Source of the DNA: DASRAU01 sp035638075 | GTDB taxonomy: Bacteria > Acidobacteriota > Polarisedimenticolia > Gp22-AA2 | Length of the DNA stretch: 64,000 nt | Direction: 5' to 3' | NCBI GenBank assembly: GCA_035638075.1 | Contig: DASRAU010000004.1 | Coordinates: 62,001-126,000, forward strand | Part shown: piece by piece, positions 1 to 7,811 of the stretch | Position numbering within the stretch: position 1 is the first letter of the stretch | Layout of the letters: the number at the start of each line of letters is the position of its first letter | The notes under the pieces: model-generated | Seen by the model: the letters and a program-made list of their open reading frames with translations, nothing else | Databases searched by the model: none | Told to the model about the DNA's origin: nothing | Made by a program: the position numbers and the translations under genes

Positions 1-581
1 CCCTGGCGCGGCACGCGCAGGCGGCCCTGGACGTGGGCATCGAGCGCGAGGCGTCGCCGCTCGGGCTCGTGCCGACGGCGAGCACCACCGCCGCGCTGGC
101 GATGGGGGACGCGCTGGCGATGGCCCTCGTGGAGCGGCGCGGTTTCACGCTCGAGGATTTCGCGCGGCTCCATCCGGGGGGACGGCTGGGCCGCAAGGTC
201 CTGACCGTCGGGCACCTGATGCACGCCGGGGACGCGGCGCCGCGGGTGCGCCTGGGTGCGGCGCTGTCGGAGGCGCTGCGGATCATGAGCGACGGCCGAC
301 TGGGGATGGCGGTGGTGATCGCCGAATCGGGCGCGCTCGAAGGGGTGATCACCGACGGCGATCTCCGGCGGGCTCTCCTGCGCGGCGGCGATCCGCACCG
401 CATGCGGGTGGACGACGCGATGGGGCGGAACCCCGTCACGATCGCCCGGGAGGACCTCGCGGCCGCGGCGCTCAGCCTCATGGAGGCGCGCAAGATCACC
501 TCGCTCGTGGTCCTCGGGCCCGATCGCCGGGTCGAGGGGGTGCTGCACCTCCATGATCTGTGGCGCACGCAGCTGTTCTGA
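1..581 (+). CDS. kdsD: Arabinose-5-phosphate isomerase, C-terminal part (cut by window edge)
   Basis: Converts ribulose 5-phosphate to arabinose 5-phosphate, the first step of Kdo synthesis for LPS. The frame is open from base 3 and the N-terminus lies outside the window. What remains is the end of the SIS sugar-isomerase domain, with the family blocks LVPTASTTAALAMGDALA and HPGGRLGRK, followed by two CBS domains (about residues 70-190 of the visible part). The order SIS-CBS-CBS is that of KdsD/KpsF. The stop is followed 16 bases later by the next Kdo gene, kdsC, so an operon is likely. Confidence in the family is high; KdsD and KpsF cannot be told apart from this fragment. Confidence 0.93.
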   Translation, partial: LARHAQAALDVGIEREASPLGLVPTASTTAALAMGDALAMALVERRGFTLEDFARLHPGGRLGRKVLTVGHLMHAGDAAPRVRLGAALSEALRIMSDGRLGMAVVIAESGALEGVITDGDLRRALLRGGDPHRMRVDDAMGRNPVTIAREDLAAAALSLMEARKITSLVVLGPDRRVEGVLHLHDLWRTQLF

Positions 582-597
582 TCTCGCGGGGGAATCC

Positions 598-1137
598 GTG
601 ACTTGCCGCAAGCCGTTCGGCGCGCGCGCGCGCCGCGTGACGCTTCTGCTGATGGACGTGGACGGCGTGCTCACCGACGGACGCCTGGCTCTCGGCGACC
701 ACGGGCACGAGACGCGCCGCTGGCACGTCCGCGACGGCTCGGGGATCGTGCTGGCGCGGCGGGCGGGGCTCCATGTGGGCTTCCTGTCGGGACGCGGCGA
801 CGCCGGGGTGCGCCGGCGCGCGCGCGAGCTGGGCGTGGACGAGGTCCATCTCCGCGCCCGCGACAAGGGAGCGGTCTACGAGGACATCCGCGGGCGGCTC
901 GGCCTCGAGGACCGGGCCGTGTGCTACATCGGCGACGACCTGGTGGACCTGCCGGTGCTCCGGCGGGTGGGCGTCCCGGTGGCGGTTGCCGACGCCCACG
1001 CGGAGGTGCGGCGCCGCGTGCCCTTCGTCACCGCGGCGCGCGGCGGTGAGGGAGCGGTACGCGAGGTGATCGATGCGGTCCTGCAGGCGCAGGGGCGCAT
1101 GCCGGAAATCCTGGCCTGGTTCGAGGGGGAGCGATGA
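598..1137 (+). CDS. kdsC: 3-deoxy-D-manno-octulosonate 8-phosphate phosphatase
   Basis: HAD-superfamily phosphatase that removes phosphate from Kdo-8-P in the cytoplasm. About 179 residues, the usual KdsC size. Motif I is MDVDGVLTDG (nucleophile and acid Asp, near residue 20) and the C-terminal HAD motif is GDDLVDLPVL. I chose the GTG at 598, preceded by a GGGGGA Shine-Dalgarno-like run, because the upstream ATG at 553 would overlap kdsD by 29 bases and add residues before the family's normal start. The stop overlaps the next ATG as ATGA. The gene lies between kdsD and a LapA-domain gene, in the place where lptC-lptA sit in many Gram-negatives. Confidence 0.93.
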   Translation: MTCRKPFGARARRVTLLLMDVDGVLTDGRLALGDHGHETRRWHVRDGSGIVLARRAGLHVGFLSGRGDAGVRRRARELGVDEVHLRARDKGAVYEDIRGRLGLEDRAVCYIGDDLVDLPVLRRVGVPVAVADAHAEVRRRVPFVTAARGGEGAVREVIDAVLQAQGRMPEILAWFEGER

Positions 1138-1466
1138 ACATCCTCGTTTATCTTCTCGTCTGCCTGTTCTTCATCCTGCTGTTCGTCGTCGGCATCTACA
1201 ACACCGAGGACGTCACGGTGAACCTGATCCTCTGGCACGCCGGTCCCGCGCCGATGGGGGCGGTCATCGCCACCGCGGCCATCCTCGGGATCGCCTTCGC
1301 GTGCGCCATCGGCATCCTCGACGGCATCAAGATCCGCATCGCCAACCGGCAGCTGCGGCGCCAGCTGCAGCGGCTGGACGAGGAATGCGACGCGCTGCGC
1401 CTGCAGCTCGCGCGGCACCAGGGACCGACGGCGCCGGTGGAAAAGGAAAAGGCCCGGTCGTTCTGA
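1134..1466 (+). CDS. lapA: LapA-domain (DUF1049) small membrane protein
   Basis: A 110-residue inner-membrane protein. Residues about 3-22 and 41-63 are hydrophobic helices joined by a short NTEDVTVNL-type loop, and residues 70-95 form a charged amphipathic helix (RQLRRQLQRLDEE) likely to be a cytoplasmic coiled coil. This is the LapA arrangement; in E. coli LapA works with LapB in controlling LPS synthesis, but no LapB is visible here. It is translationally coupled to kdsC by an ATGA overlap, which supports a link to LPS. The stop codon lies inside the terminator-like hairpin at 1451-1473. Confidence 0.75.
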   Translation: MNILVYLLVCLFFILLFVVGIYNTEDVTVNLILWHAGPAPMGAVIATAAILGIAFACAIGILDGIKIRIANRQLRRQLQRLDEECDALRLQLARHQGPTAPVEKEKARSF

Positions 1467-1473
1467 CCGGGCC
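1451..1473. terminator. Bidirectional terminator-like hairpin
   Basis: Perfect 9-bp inverted repeat, GGCCCGGTC at 1451-1459 and GACCGGGCC at 1465-1473, with a 5-base loop that contains the lapA stop. On the minus strand the hairpin is followed by TTTTCCTTTT (1450-1441), so it is the better terminator for the minus-strand gene ending at 1498; on the plus strand there is no real T tract. Confidence 0.6.
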
Positions 1474-1497
1474 TTCGGATCCGCGAAACGGTTCGGT

Positions 1498-2223
1498 TTA
1501 TTTTCGGAAGACGTGCTGGTCCGGCGGCTCCTCGGAGGGATTCCCCTTGGGCGACGGCACCGCGATGTAGCCCGGAGGAATCGGGCTGTCCATCAGGTTG
1601 ACGGCGCTCTCCGCCAGGAAGGTCGTGGTCATCGTGCGGCTGACCGGCCCCTCGGGCGTCCGGTAGCTCACCGTGATGTCGTCCCCGTTGAGCAGCGCGA
1701 GCGGCGACCGGCTGTCGATGTTCTCCTCGCTCAGTCGCAGCGGCGCCGTCCAGACCCCGCGCGCCATGGTCACGAAAAGGACGCGTCCATCGCGCGCCCC
1801 CTCGGTGTAGAAAACGTAGGGCACGCCGGAGACGTCGAACAGGAGCCGCGGCTCGGTCTGGTCGTACCCCATCAGATCGCTCCGCGCGATGCGTGTCGCG
1901 TCCGTCCAGGCGAAGCCGTTGAACGCGGACATGACCAGGCGCTTGCGGTTGCCGTCGTTCTGCGGCCAGATGGCCCACGGCTGCCCGGTCTTGGGATTGG
2001 TCGCGATGACGGGAGCGAGGTCACCGTAGGTGTCGCCGAGCGGATTGAGGAGCTGCGCCGCCGGCACGTGGCCGCGCACCTGCCGCCAGATCCGGTCCCC
2101 TTTCGTGAGGGTGACGACCCGGACGACCTTCCCGGCGCCGTTGACCTGCACCGAGACTTCGGCGCGGGCGAGAGCCGGCGCCAGCAGAACGACCGCGAAA
2201 ACGGCCCCGACGAAGCGCTTCAT
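1498..2223 (-). CDS. Exported protein of unknown function, possibly beta-propeller-like
   Basis: A 241-residue protein with a Sec signal peptide (MKRFVGAVFAVVLLAPALARA, cleavage after ARA). The mature part contains short repeated patterns such as PWAIWPQNDG, GVPYVFYTEG and RVLFVTMARG, spaced like blades of a sialidase or six-bladed propeller fold; this is inference from pattern only. The C-terminal tail is Pro/Glu-rich. The start overlaps the stop of the upstream XRE-TPR gene (ATGA), so the two are probably co-transcribed and co-regulated. No enzymatic motif was recognised. Confidence 0.65.
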   Translation of the reverse strand: MKRFVGAVFAVVLLAPALARAEVSVQVNGAGKVVRVVTLTKGDRIWRQVRGHVPAAQLLNPLGDTYGDLAPVIATNPKTGQPWAIWPQNDGNRKRLVMSAFNGFAWTDATRIARSDLMGYDQTEPRLLFDVSGVPYVFYTEGARDGRVLFVTMARGVWTAPLRLSEENIDSRSPLALLNGDDITVSYRTPEGPVSRTMTTTFLAESAVNLMDSPIPPGYIAVPSPKGNPSEEPPDQHVFRK

Positions 2224-3419
2224 GCGTGCACCACGCCCTTCCCGCTTTCGATGAAGCGATCGAACTGCTCCACCTCGGCGAAGCGACGGTCCAGCTGCGG
2301 CCGCAGGAACTTGAGCCGGCCGAAGTAGACCTTTTCCTGCACCTGGTTGCCGGCCGACCGCGCCATGTCCCAGAGGTGATAGGCGGTCTGGAAGAGGATG
2401 TCCACGTAGCGCTCCTCGCCGCCGTGAGCCATCATCTCGGCCTGCTCGAACAGGTCGCGGGCCTTCTTCTCGTCGCGCCTCAGCTCGTGCACCTGCCCCA
2501 TGTAGAGGAGGGCGTAAGAGGCGCAGCGCCGGTACCCCTCACGCTGGGCGACCTGCAGCGCCTCCGAAAGCTCGCGCAGGCCCCGCTCCACCTTCCCGAC
2601 GCGGGCGTGGCAGAGACCGATGTTGGTGCGGATGAGGGTGAGATCGTGCTTCGTGACCACCGGCTCGAGCCGGGTGCGGGCCTCGCGGAAGCTCTCGAGG
2701 GCCTTCTCGAACTCGCCCTGCTCGAACTGGATCCGGGCGACCCGGTGGAGGGCGTACCCTTCGTATTCCAGGTTGCCGGCGGTGCGGGCGATGTCCAGGC
2801 TCTTCTCCGCCTCGAGCACCGCCAGGTAGGCGTCTCCCTTGTCGGCGTGGGCGTCGGCGAGGCACAGGAGCACGAGCGCCGTGGTCTCCGGCTGGATTTC
2901 ACGGTGACGGCGGAGAATGATGCGCAGCTCGGTCTCGGCCAGGCTGATCTTCCCCATCCTCAGGAGCGATCGGGCCAGGTTGAACCGGGCCCGCGCCAGG
3001 ACGTCCGGCGCGACCGATTCCTCGGCCCCGGATTCCAGCCGCGCCAGCGCCTTCTCGTAGACCGAGTAGGCACGGGCGAAATTCCCCTGCTCCCACTCCT
3101 GGTTTCCCTCCGACCTCAGCGCCTCGTAGCTGGCGGCCTCGGCCGGCTCGAAGGGCTCGACCTTCTCGAGCTCCAGGAGATCGGAGAAGTTCTGGATCGA
3201 CACGTTGAAGATGTTGGCCAGCAGGCACAGCTTGTCGAACGACGGGTAGCAGATCCCGCGTTCGTAGCGCGACAACTGGGAGTTGTCGATCTCCCCTCCC
3301 TCCTGCCTGGCCTTGTCCTCCACCCGCCTGAGAGAGAGCCCGTAGCCGGTGCGCAGCCTGCGCAGGTAGTTCCCCAGCCGTTGGCTGCCTCGAATTTCGC
3401 CTTCAAGTTCCATGGTCAT
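2220..3419 (-). CDS. XRE-family helix-turn-helix regulator with TPR repeats
   Basis: A 399-residue protein. Residues about 14-75 form a Cro/CI-type HTH (LGNYLRRLRTGYGLSLRRVE, then NSQLSRYERG, the recognition-helix signature). From about residue 95 to 385 there are helical tetratricopeptide repeats such as GNQEWEQGNFARAYSVYEKA and GYALHRVARIQFEQGEFEKA. XRE-TPR proteins often sense peptides (PlcR/Rgg type) or act in signalling; the ligand is not visible. It is the first gene of a two-gene unit with the exported protein at 1498-2223 (ATGA overlap), which it may control. A second in-frame ATG lies 6 bases downstream at 3413. Confidence 0.8.
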   Translation of the reverse strand: MTMELEGEIRGSQRLGNYLRRLRTGYGLSLRRVEDKARQEGGEIDNSQLSRYERGICYPSFDKLCLLANIFNVSIQNFSDLLELEKVEPFEPAEAASYEALRSEGNQEWEQGNFARAYSVYEKALARLESGAEESVAPDVLARARFNLARSLLRMGKISLAETELRIILRRHREIQPETTALVLLCLADAHADKGDAYLAVLEAEKSLDIARTAGNLEYEGYALHRVARIQFEQGEFEKALESFREARTRLEPVVTKHDLTLIRTNIGLCHARVGKVERGLRELSEALQVAQREGYRRCASYALLYMGQVHELRRDEKKARDLFEQAEMMAHGGEERYVDILFQTAYHLWDMARSAGNQVQEKVYFGRLKFLRPQLDRRFAEVEQFDRFIESGKGVVHA

Positions 3420-3601
3420 CGACCTCCGCTGCCCTCGGGCGAATTCCGGACCACCTGCCTCCGATCCACCGGCCAGGGGATCGGGGCGAATTGCCCGAGA
3501 GGGTGCGGTGATGGGCCCGCCCTGTCAAGAAAGGATTGTAACTCCATCGCGGGGCGAGTGCAGCATCTCCCTGTCGGTATCCTCAACGGCCGGGCTCAGG
3601 C

Positions 3602-3630
3602 TTGACTCCCGGCCCGGGGGTCCCTACCTT
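3602..3630 (+). promoter_or_regulatory. Candidate sigma-70-type promoter of the DUF4388 gene
   Basis: TTGACT at 3602-3607 and TACCTT at 3625-3630 with a 17-base spacer. The start codon is at 3653, preceded by GGAGAAGG. The -10 is imperfect. Confidence 0.45.
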
Positions 3631-3652
3631 CCGGCCCCGGGGAGAAGGGTCC

Positions 3653-4387
3653 ATGCTCGCTGCCAAGTCCCACGTTCGCGAAGGGATCCTGTCGAGCGCA
3701 ACGTTCCCCGCCCTCCTCTATTCCATCCTCAAACGGGCCGACACCGGGGTCCTGACCCTGACCGGTGACACCAGCGAAAAGACCATCTACGTCCGGGACG
3801 GACGGCCCATCTTCGCCACCTCGAGCGACCGGGACGACCGGCTCGGCCAGGTCCTCTTCAAGACGAGCCAGGTCTCTCTCGATGGCCTGATGAACGCGGT
3901 CGAGGTGTCGGTCAAGTCCGGGAAAAGGCTCGGGACAGTGCTGGTCGAGCAGGGGCTGATCCAGCCGCACGAGCTCGTGGAAGGAGTGCGCGTGCAGGTC
4001 CGCTCGATCATCCACAGCCTCTTCCTCTGGACGCGCGGCAGCTACCGGTACGCTCCTGGAGCGCTTCCCACGGACGAGGTCATCACGCTGAAGCTCAGCC
4101 CGGGCGACCTCATCCTCGAGGGAATCCGCACCATCGACAGCTGGGGACGCATCTGGGAGGCGGTGGGACCGCTCGAAGCGACCTACAAGACGACCGAGCG
4201 CCTCGAACCCCTGGTGAAGGACATGACCCTGTCGCTGGAGGAATGGAACCTGCTGTCGCACTGCGAACAGCCGGTCCTGCTGAAGGATCTCTGCCGGCTC
4301 TCTCCGGTCGCCGACTTCGAGATCTGCCGGTTCCTCTGGGCGGCGCAGACGCTGGGCATCGTGCAGCGCGGCTCAGTTCGCGACTGA
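3653..4387 (+). CDS. DUF4388 (PATAN-like) domain protein
   Basis: A 244-residue soluble protein. The N-terminal third (GILSSATFPALLYSILKRAD, then TGVLTLTGDTSEKTIYVRDG) matches DUF4388, a domain common in Acidobacteriota, Myxococcota and cyanobacterial signalling proteins. The middle part (LGTVLVEQGLIQPHELVEGV) looks like the helical segment that follows in such proteins, and the C-terminal part may be a winged helix. No output domain is present. The ATG at 3653 has a good GGAGAAGG ribosome-binding site; an upstream in-frame start at 3602 would overlap the promoter. The last 15 bases overlap the convergent hldA gene. Confidence 0.75.
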   Translation: MLAAKSHVREGILSSATFPALLYSILKRADTGVLTLTGDTSEKTIYVRDGRPIFATSSDRDDRLGQVLFKTSQVSLDGLMNAVEVSVKSGKRLGTVLVEQGLIQPHELVEGVRVQVRSIIHSLFLWTRGSYRYAPGALPTDEVITLKLSPGDLILEGIRTIDSWGRIWEAVGPLEATYKTTERLEPLVKDMTLSLEEWNLLSHCEQPVLLKDLCRLSPVADFEICRFLWAAQTLGIVQRGSVRD

Positions 4388-5398
4388 GTCCTCCCCGCCG
4401 ACCGAGTCCAGGAGCTCTTCGCGGCTCACGGCCGCCGTCCCCAGCTTTCCGACCACGACCCCGGCGGCGTGATTCGCGAGGACGACCGCTTCGACCATCG
4501 AGGCGCCCGCGGCCAGGGCCAGGGCCAGCGTCGCCACCACGGTATCCCCCGCTCCGCTGACGTCGAACACCTCGCGCGCCCGCGCCGGGACCGTCACCGG
4601 ATCCCCCTCGCCGGGCAGGAGGAGCATGCCCCGCTCACCCCGCGTGATCAGCAGCCAGGGAGAACCCAGGCGCTTCTGCAGGGCCCGGCCGGCCGCCTCC
4701 AGATCCGCGTCGGTGCGGATCGGCTTTCCCCAGGCCTCGGCCGTTTCACGCGCGTTGGGCGTGACCACCGTCGCCGGCCGGTAGTGGTCCATCAGGCGCG
4801 TCTTGGGATCGACCACGACCGGGATGCGGCGGCGCGACGCCTCATCGAGCAGGGGCTTCAGGAGCGCCGGCGCAATGGCCCCCTTGTCGTAGTCGGAGAC
4901 GATGAGGGCCTGGGTCTTTTCCAGCATGGCCAGGGCCTTGCGCAAAAGCCCGGCCGTCACGCCGGCCTCGACCGGGGCGTCCTCCTCACGATCGAAGCGG
5001 ACCACGTGCTGGTGGTGGGCCACGATGCGGGTCTTGACCGTCGTCGGGCGACCCGACACGGCCAGGATTCCTTCCGGCGAGAGGCCCGCCCCGTCACAGA
5101 GATCGCGGAGGTCCCGCCCGTCGGCGTCCTCACCCACCAGACCGGCCAGCATCGCCGCGCCGCCGAGCACGACGGCGTTGCGCGCCACGTTCCCGGCGCC
5201 CCCGAGCGACGCGCTGCGGCGTTCCTCGCGGACGATGGGAACCGGCGCCTCCGGGGAGATGCGGGAGACGCTGCCCCAGATGAAGCGGTCGATCATGAGA
5301 TCGCCGACCACCGCGACGCGCCCCTGCGCGAAGCGGGTGACGAGCTCCCGGGCTCTCGCGAGCGGGATCCGGACGCCGGACGGCGCCGGGCGGCTCAG
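4373..5398 (-). CDS. hldA: D-glycero-beta-D-manno-heptose-7-phosphate kinase (HldE kinase domain, stand-alone)
   Basis: Phosphorylates heptose 7-phosphate at C1 for ADP-heptose synthesis. PfkB/ribokinase-family signatures: GDLMIDRFIWG, SRISPEAPVPIV, GGAGNVARN, and the catalytic FDVSGAGDTV near the C-terminus. The cytidylyltransferase half of E. coli HldE is absent, so this is the split (HldA/RfaE1) form; the partner is not in the window. No ATG, GTG or TTG gives a sensible start: the next GTG cuts into the GDLMIDRF block and the next upstream ATG (5485) would overlap the previous gene by 91 bases. A CTG at 5398-5396, overlapping the upstream stop as CTGA and preceded by GGAGGGG, fits best and gives 341 residues. 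Confidence 0.88.
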   Translation of the reverse strand: MSRPAPSGVRIPLARARELVTRFAQGRVAVVGDLMIDRFIWGSVSRISPEAPVPIVREERRSASLGGAGNVARNAVVLGGAAMLAGLVGEDADGRDLRDLCDGAGLSPEGILAVSGRPTTVKTRIVAHHQHVVRFDREEDAPVEAGVTAGLLRKALAMLEKTQALIVSDYDKGAIAPALLKPLLDEASRRRIPVVVDPKTRLMDHYRPATVVTPNARETAEAWGKPIRTDADLEAAGRALQKRLGSPWLLITRGERGMLLLPGEGDPVTVPARAREVFDVSGAGDTVVATLALALAAGASMVEAVVLANHAAGVVVGKLGTAAVSREELLDSVGGEDSVAN

Positions 5399-5583
5399 GC
5401 GCCCCTCCGGTCCTCCGGCTCGATCGTGGCCTCTTCGACCAGCATCACCGGAATGTCGTCGACGATCGGATAGCGCCGGCCGCATGAGGCGCAGCGCAGC
5501 CCGGCGCCGTCCGGGGTGGGCGTCACCTCGGTCCGGCACGCGGGACACGCGAGGATTTCGAGCAGTTTCGGATCGATCGGCAA
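5395..5583 (-). CDS. Trm112-like zinc-ribbon protein (YcaR-like)
   Basis: A 62-residue protein with two CxxC pairs (CPACR and CASCG) and the family block RRYPIVDDIPVML. Trm112/YcaR proteins act as small activators or partners of other enzymes; in E. coli the homologue lies among lipid A and Kdo genes. The start is TTG at 5583, preceded by GGAGG at five bases; no ATG is available near the conserved KLLEILACP block. It is coupled to hldA by a CTGA overlap. The divergent waaC gene starts 121 bases away. Confidence 0.8.
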   Translation of the reverse strand: MPIDPKLLEILACPACRTEVTPTPDGAGLRCASCGRRYPIVDDIPVMLVEEATIEPEDRRGA

Positions 5584-5684
5584 GGGACCTCCGGAGCGAC
5601 AGCGCTTATAGCACCCGCTGAAAAATCCTGTCAAACCGAGCGCCGGGGCGGCGCCGGGGATCCGGCCGCGGAACCCGACAGGCC

Positions 5685-5693
5685 TGCTAACAT
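5685..5693 (+). promoter_or_regulatory. Extended -10 element before the waaC-like gene
   Basis: TG-C-TAACAT (TG at 5685-5686, hexamer 5688-5693), ten bases before the ATG at 5704. No Shine-Dalgarno or clear -35 is visible, so transcription would begin almost at the start codon. Confidence 0.35.
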
Positions 5694-5703
5694 CCCGCCG
5701 CTC

Positions 5704-6741
5704 ATGGAGCGTCCCGTCGCCCCACTCCGGCCCCAGGATCGCATCGTCGTCGTGAGGCTGGGCGCCGTCGGAGACGTCATCCGTGCGCTGCCGGCCGTCC
5801 ATCGTCTCCGGATGGCCTTTCCGCGCGCCCGCTTCGCGTGGATCGTCGAGGACCTGTCGGCCCCGCTCCTCCAGGGACACCCCGACCTCGACGACGTGGT
5901 CGTGCTGTCGCGCCGGGAGCTGCGTGAGGCGGGACGGCACCCCGCGCGGCTGCTGACGCTGGCGAAGGCGCTGAGACGACGCCTCGCGGCGGAACGTTAC
6001 GACGTGGCCATCGACCTTCAAGCCTCGCTCAAGAGCGCGGTCGTCGCCTTCCTCACGGGAGCGCAGCGCCGCGTGAGCTTCGGTCCAACGCACGCGCGCG
6101 AAGGCAGCTTCCTCTTCGCCGGAGAGTGGGCGCGGCCCAGCTCGCCCTACCTCAACCGGGTTGACCGCAATCTCGAGATGGCGGCCCTGCTCGGAGCACC
6201 GGATGGACCGGTGACGGCGGCGTTCCGGGAGCAAGAGGACGAGGCGGAGGAAGCCGGTCGGATCCTCGCGGGCCTGGGTTCGACGCGCGGCGCGCCGATC
6301 GTGCTCTGCCCCGGCGCGAGCCGCCGGCAGGACTACAAGCGCTGGCCGGCGGCCGCGTGGAGCCGCCTGGCGATCCTGCTCGCCGACGCGGGTCGAACCC
6401 CGGTCGTCGTCTGGGGCCCGGGCGAAGAAGACCTCGCGGCCGGGATCGAACGGCAGAGCGACGGCCGCGCGCGACGGGCGCCGCCGACGAGCCTTCCGGT
6501 TCTTGCGGCACTCCTGCGCCGCTCGGCCCTGTTCGTCGGCGCCGATACCGGCCCGATGCACCTCGCCTGGGCCGTGGGATGTCCCGTCGTGGCGCTGTTC
6601 GGGCCGACCGATCCGCGGCTGAACGCGCCGGTCGGACCGGGACACCTCGTGCTGGTCGCACCGGACCGCGAGCTCGCGCGGCTCGCTCCCGAGACGGTCT
6701 GTGCCGCCGCGCTGCGCGTCCTGGAAGCGAGCGGACGATGA
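5704..6741 (+). CDS. waaC: Glycosyltransferase family 9, heptosyltransferase I-like
   Basis: Adds heptose from ADP-heptose to the LPS inner core at the cytoplasmic face of the inner membrane. 345 residues, GT-B fold. N-terminal block RIVVVRLGAVGDVIRALPAV and the C-terminal nucleotide-sugar block GADTGPMHLAWAVGCPVVAL are the GT9 hallmarks. The gene overlaps the second GT9 gene as ATGA, and hldA lies just upstream on the other strand, so heptose supply and transfer genes are grouped. Whether this is WaaC (first heptose) or another GT9 enzyme is inferred from order. The ATG has no Shine-Dalgarno (see the extended -10 at 5685). Confidence 0.85.
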   Translation: MERPVAPLRPQDRIVVVRLGAVGDVIRALPAVHRLRMAFPRARFAWIVEDLSAPLLQGHPDLDDVVVLSRRELREAGRHPARLLTLAKALRRRLAAERYDVAIDLQASLKSAVVAFLTGAQRRVSFGPTHAREGSFLFAGEWARPSSPYLNRVDRNLEMAALLGAPDGPVTAAFREQEDEAEEAGRILAGLGSTRGAPIVLCPGASRRQDYKRWPAAAWSRLAILLADAGRTPVVVWGPGEEDLAAGIERQSDGRARRAPPTSLPVLAALLRRSALFVGADTGPMHLAWAVGCPVVALFGPTDPRLNAPVGPGHLVLVAPDRELARLAPETVCAAALRVLEASGR

Positions 6742-7811
6742 CGGTCCCGATCGATCCGGAGCGGACACGCCGCGTCCTGGTCCGCGCCAACAACTGGATC
6801 GGAGATGTTGTCATGATCTCCCCGGCCGTGCGCGCCCTGCGTCGGCGCTTCCCCGGCGCGTCCATTGCCATCGTCGCCAAGCCCTGGGTGCTCGAGGCCC
6901 TGGCGGGAAACCCTTTCTACGACGAGCTCATCGAATACGACCCCGACGGGGCGCATCGCGGGGCGGGCGGACGGCTCACCCTGGCGCGCCGCCTGCGCGC
7001 GGGCGGACCCGTGGATCTGGCGGTTCTCTTCCAGAAGGCGTTCGATGCGGCGCTCCTGGCGTGGCTCGCGCGCGCCCGGATCCGGGTCGGCTACGCGACC
7101 GACGCGCGGAGCCTGCTGCTGACGCACCCGCTTCCCCCCCCGCCGCGCGAGCGCCATCACCTCGACGCCTTTCTCGACCTCGCCCGCGCCGTCGGCTGCA
7201 CGGAGATCGATCCCGTCCCGGTGTTCCATCTCGGCACCGCCGAGCGCGCCTTCGCCGAGGAAGTCCTCCGCCAGCGCGGATTCGCGGATGGGATTCCGCT
7301 GGTGGCGCTCCATGCCGGAGCTTCAAAAACGCCGCGCGCGTGGCACGCCGAGCGCTTCGCCGAGCTGGCACGACGACTCAGGGCACGCCTGGGTGCGCGC
7401 TTCGTTCTTCTGGGCGGTCCGGGCGAAGAGCCGGTGGTGCGGCAGGTTCACGCCCTCCTGGAGCCTGGTGATTTCATCGCCCCCGCGGAAGCGCCGGGGC
7501 TGCGCCAGGCGGCCGCGCTCCTGGCGCGCTGCCGGCTGTTCGTGGGTAACGACAGCGGTCCGATGCACCTGGCGGCGGCGCTCGATGTCCCGACGATCGG
7601 GCTCTTCGGTCCAGGGCTGCCGCGCAACACCGGCCCGCGCGGCCGCGCCGGTCGCGTCGAAACGATCGGACGGGACTATCCGTGTGCGCCGTGCCGGCAG
7701 GATTTCTTTCACGAGTGCCCACCCGCTCCCTCGGGGAAGCCGTTCTGCATCGAGGAAATCGGGCTGGACGAGGTGGAGGCGGCGGCGCTGCGCTTGATGA
7801 GCGTGGGCTAG
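6738..7811 (+). CDS. waaF: Heptosyltransferase II-like GT9 glycosyltransferase
   Basis: Probable second heptosyltransferase of the LPS core; 357 residues. N-terminal block VLVRANNWIGDVVMISPAV is the WaaF form of the acceptor-site loop, and GNDSGPMHLAAALDVPTIGL is the ADP-heptose site. The C-terminus has four cysteines (YPCAPCRQ, FFHECPP, KPFCIEE), a pattern seen in WaaF of several phyla. Coupled to waaC by ATGA. Its stop TAG lies within the palindrome CTAG (7808-7811), which also encodes the stop of the convergent kdkA-like gene. Confidence 0.88.
   Translation: MTVPIDPERTRRVLVRANNWIGDVVMISPAVRALRRRFPGASIAIVAKPWVLEALAGNPFYDELIEYDPDGAHRGAGGRLTLARRLRAGGPVDLAVLFQKAFDAALLAWLARARIRVGYATDARSLLLTHPLPPPPRERHHLDAFLDLARAVGCTEIDPVPVFHLGTAERAFAEEVLRQRGFADGIPLVALHAGASKTPRAWHAERFAELARRLRARLGARFVLLGGPGEEPVVRQVHALLEPGDFIAPAEAPGLRQAAALLARCRLFVGNDSGPMHLAAALDVPTIGLFGPGLPRNTGPRGRAGRVETIGRDYPCAPCRQDFFHECPPAPSGKPFCIEEIGLDEVEAAALRLMSVG

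Noticed and set aside
553..597. ATG at 553 as the kdsC start
   Set aside because: It would overlap kdsD by 29 bases and add residues outside the family; the GTG at 598 has a good ribosome-binding site.
3523..3528. Minus-strand TTGACA as -35 of the XRE-TPR gene
   Set aside because: No acceptable -10 lies 16-18 bases downstream.
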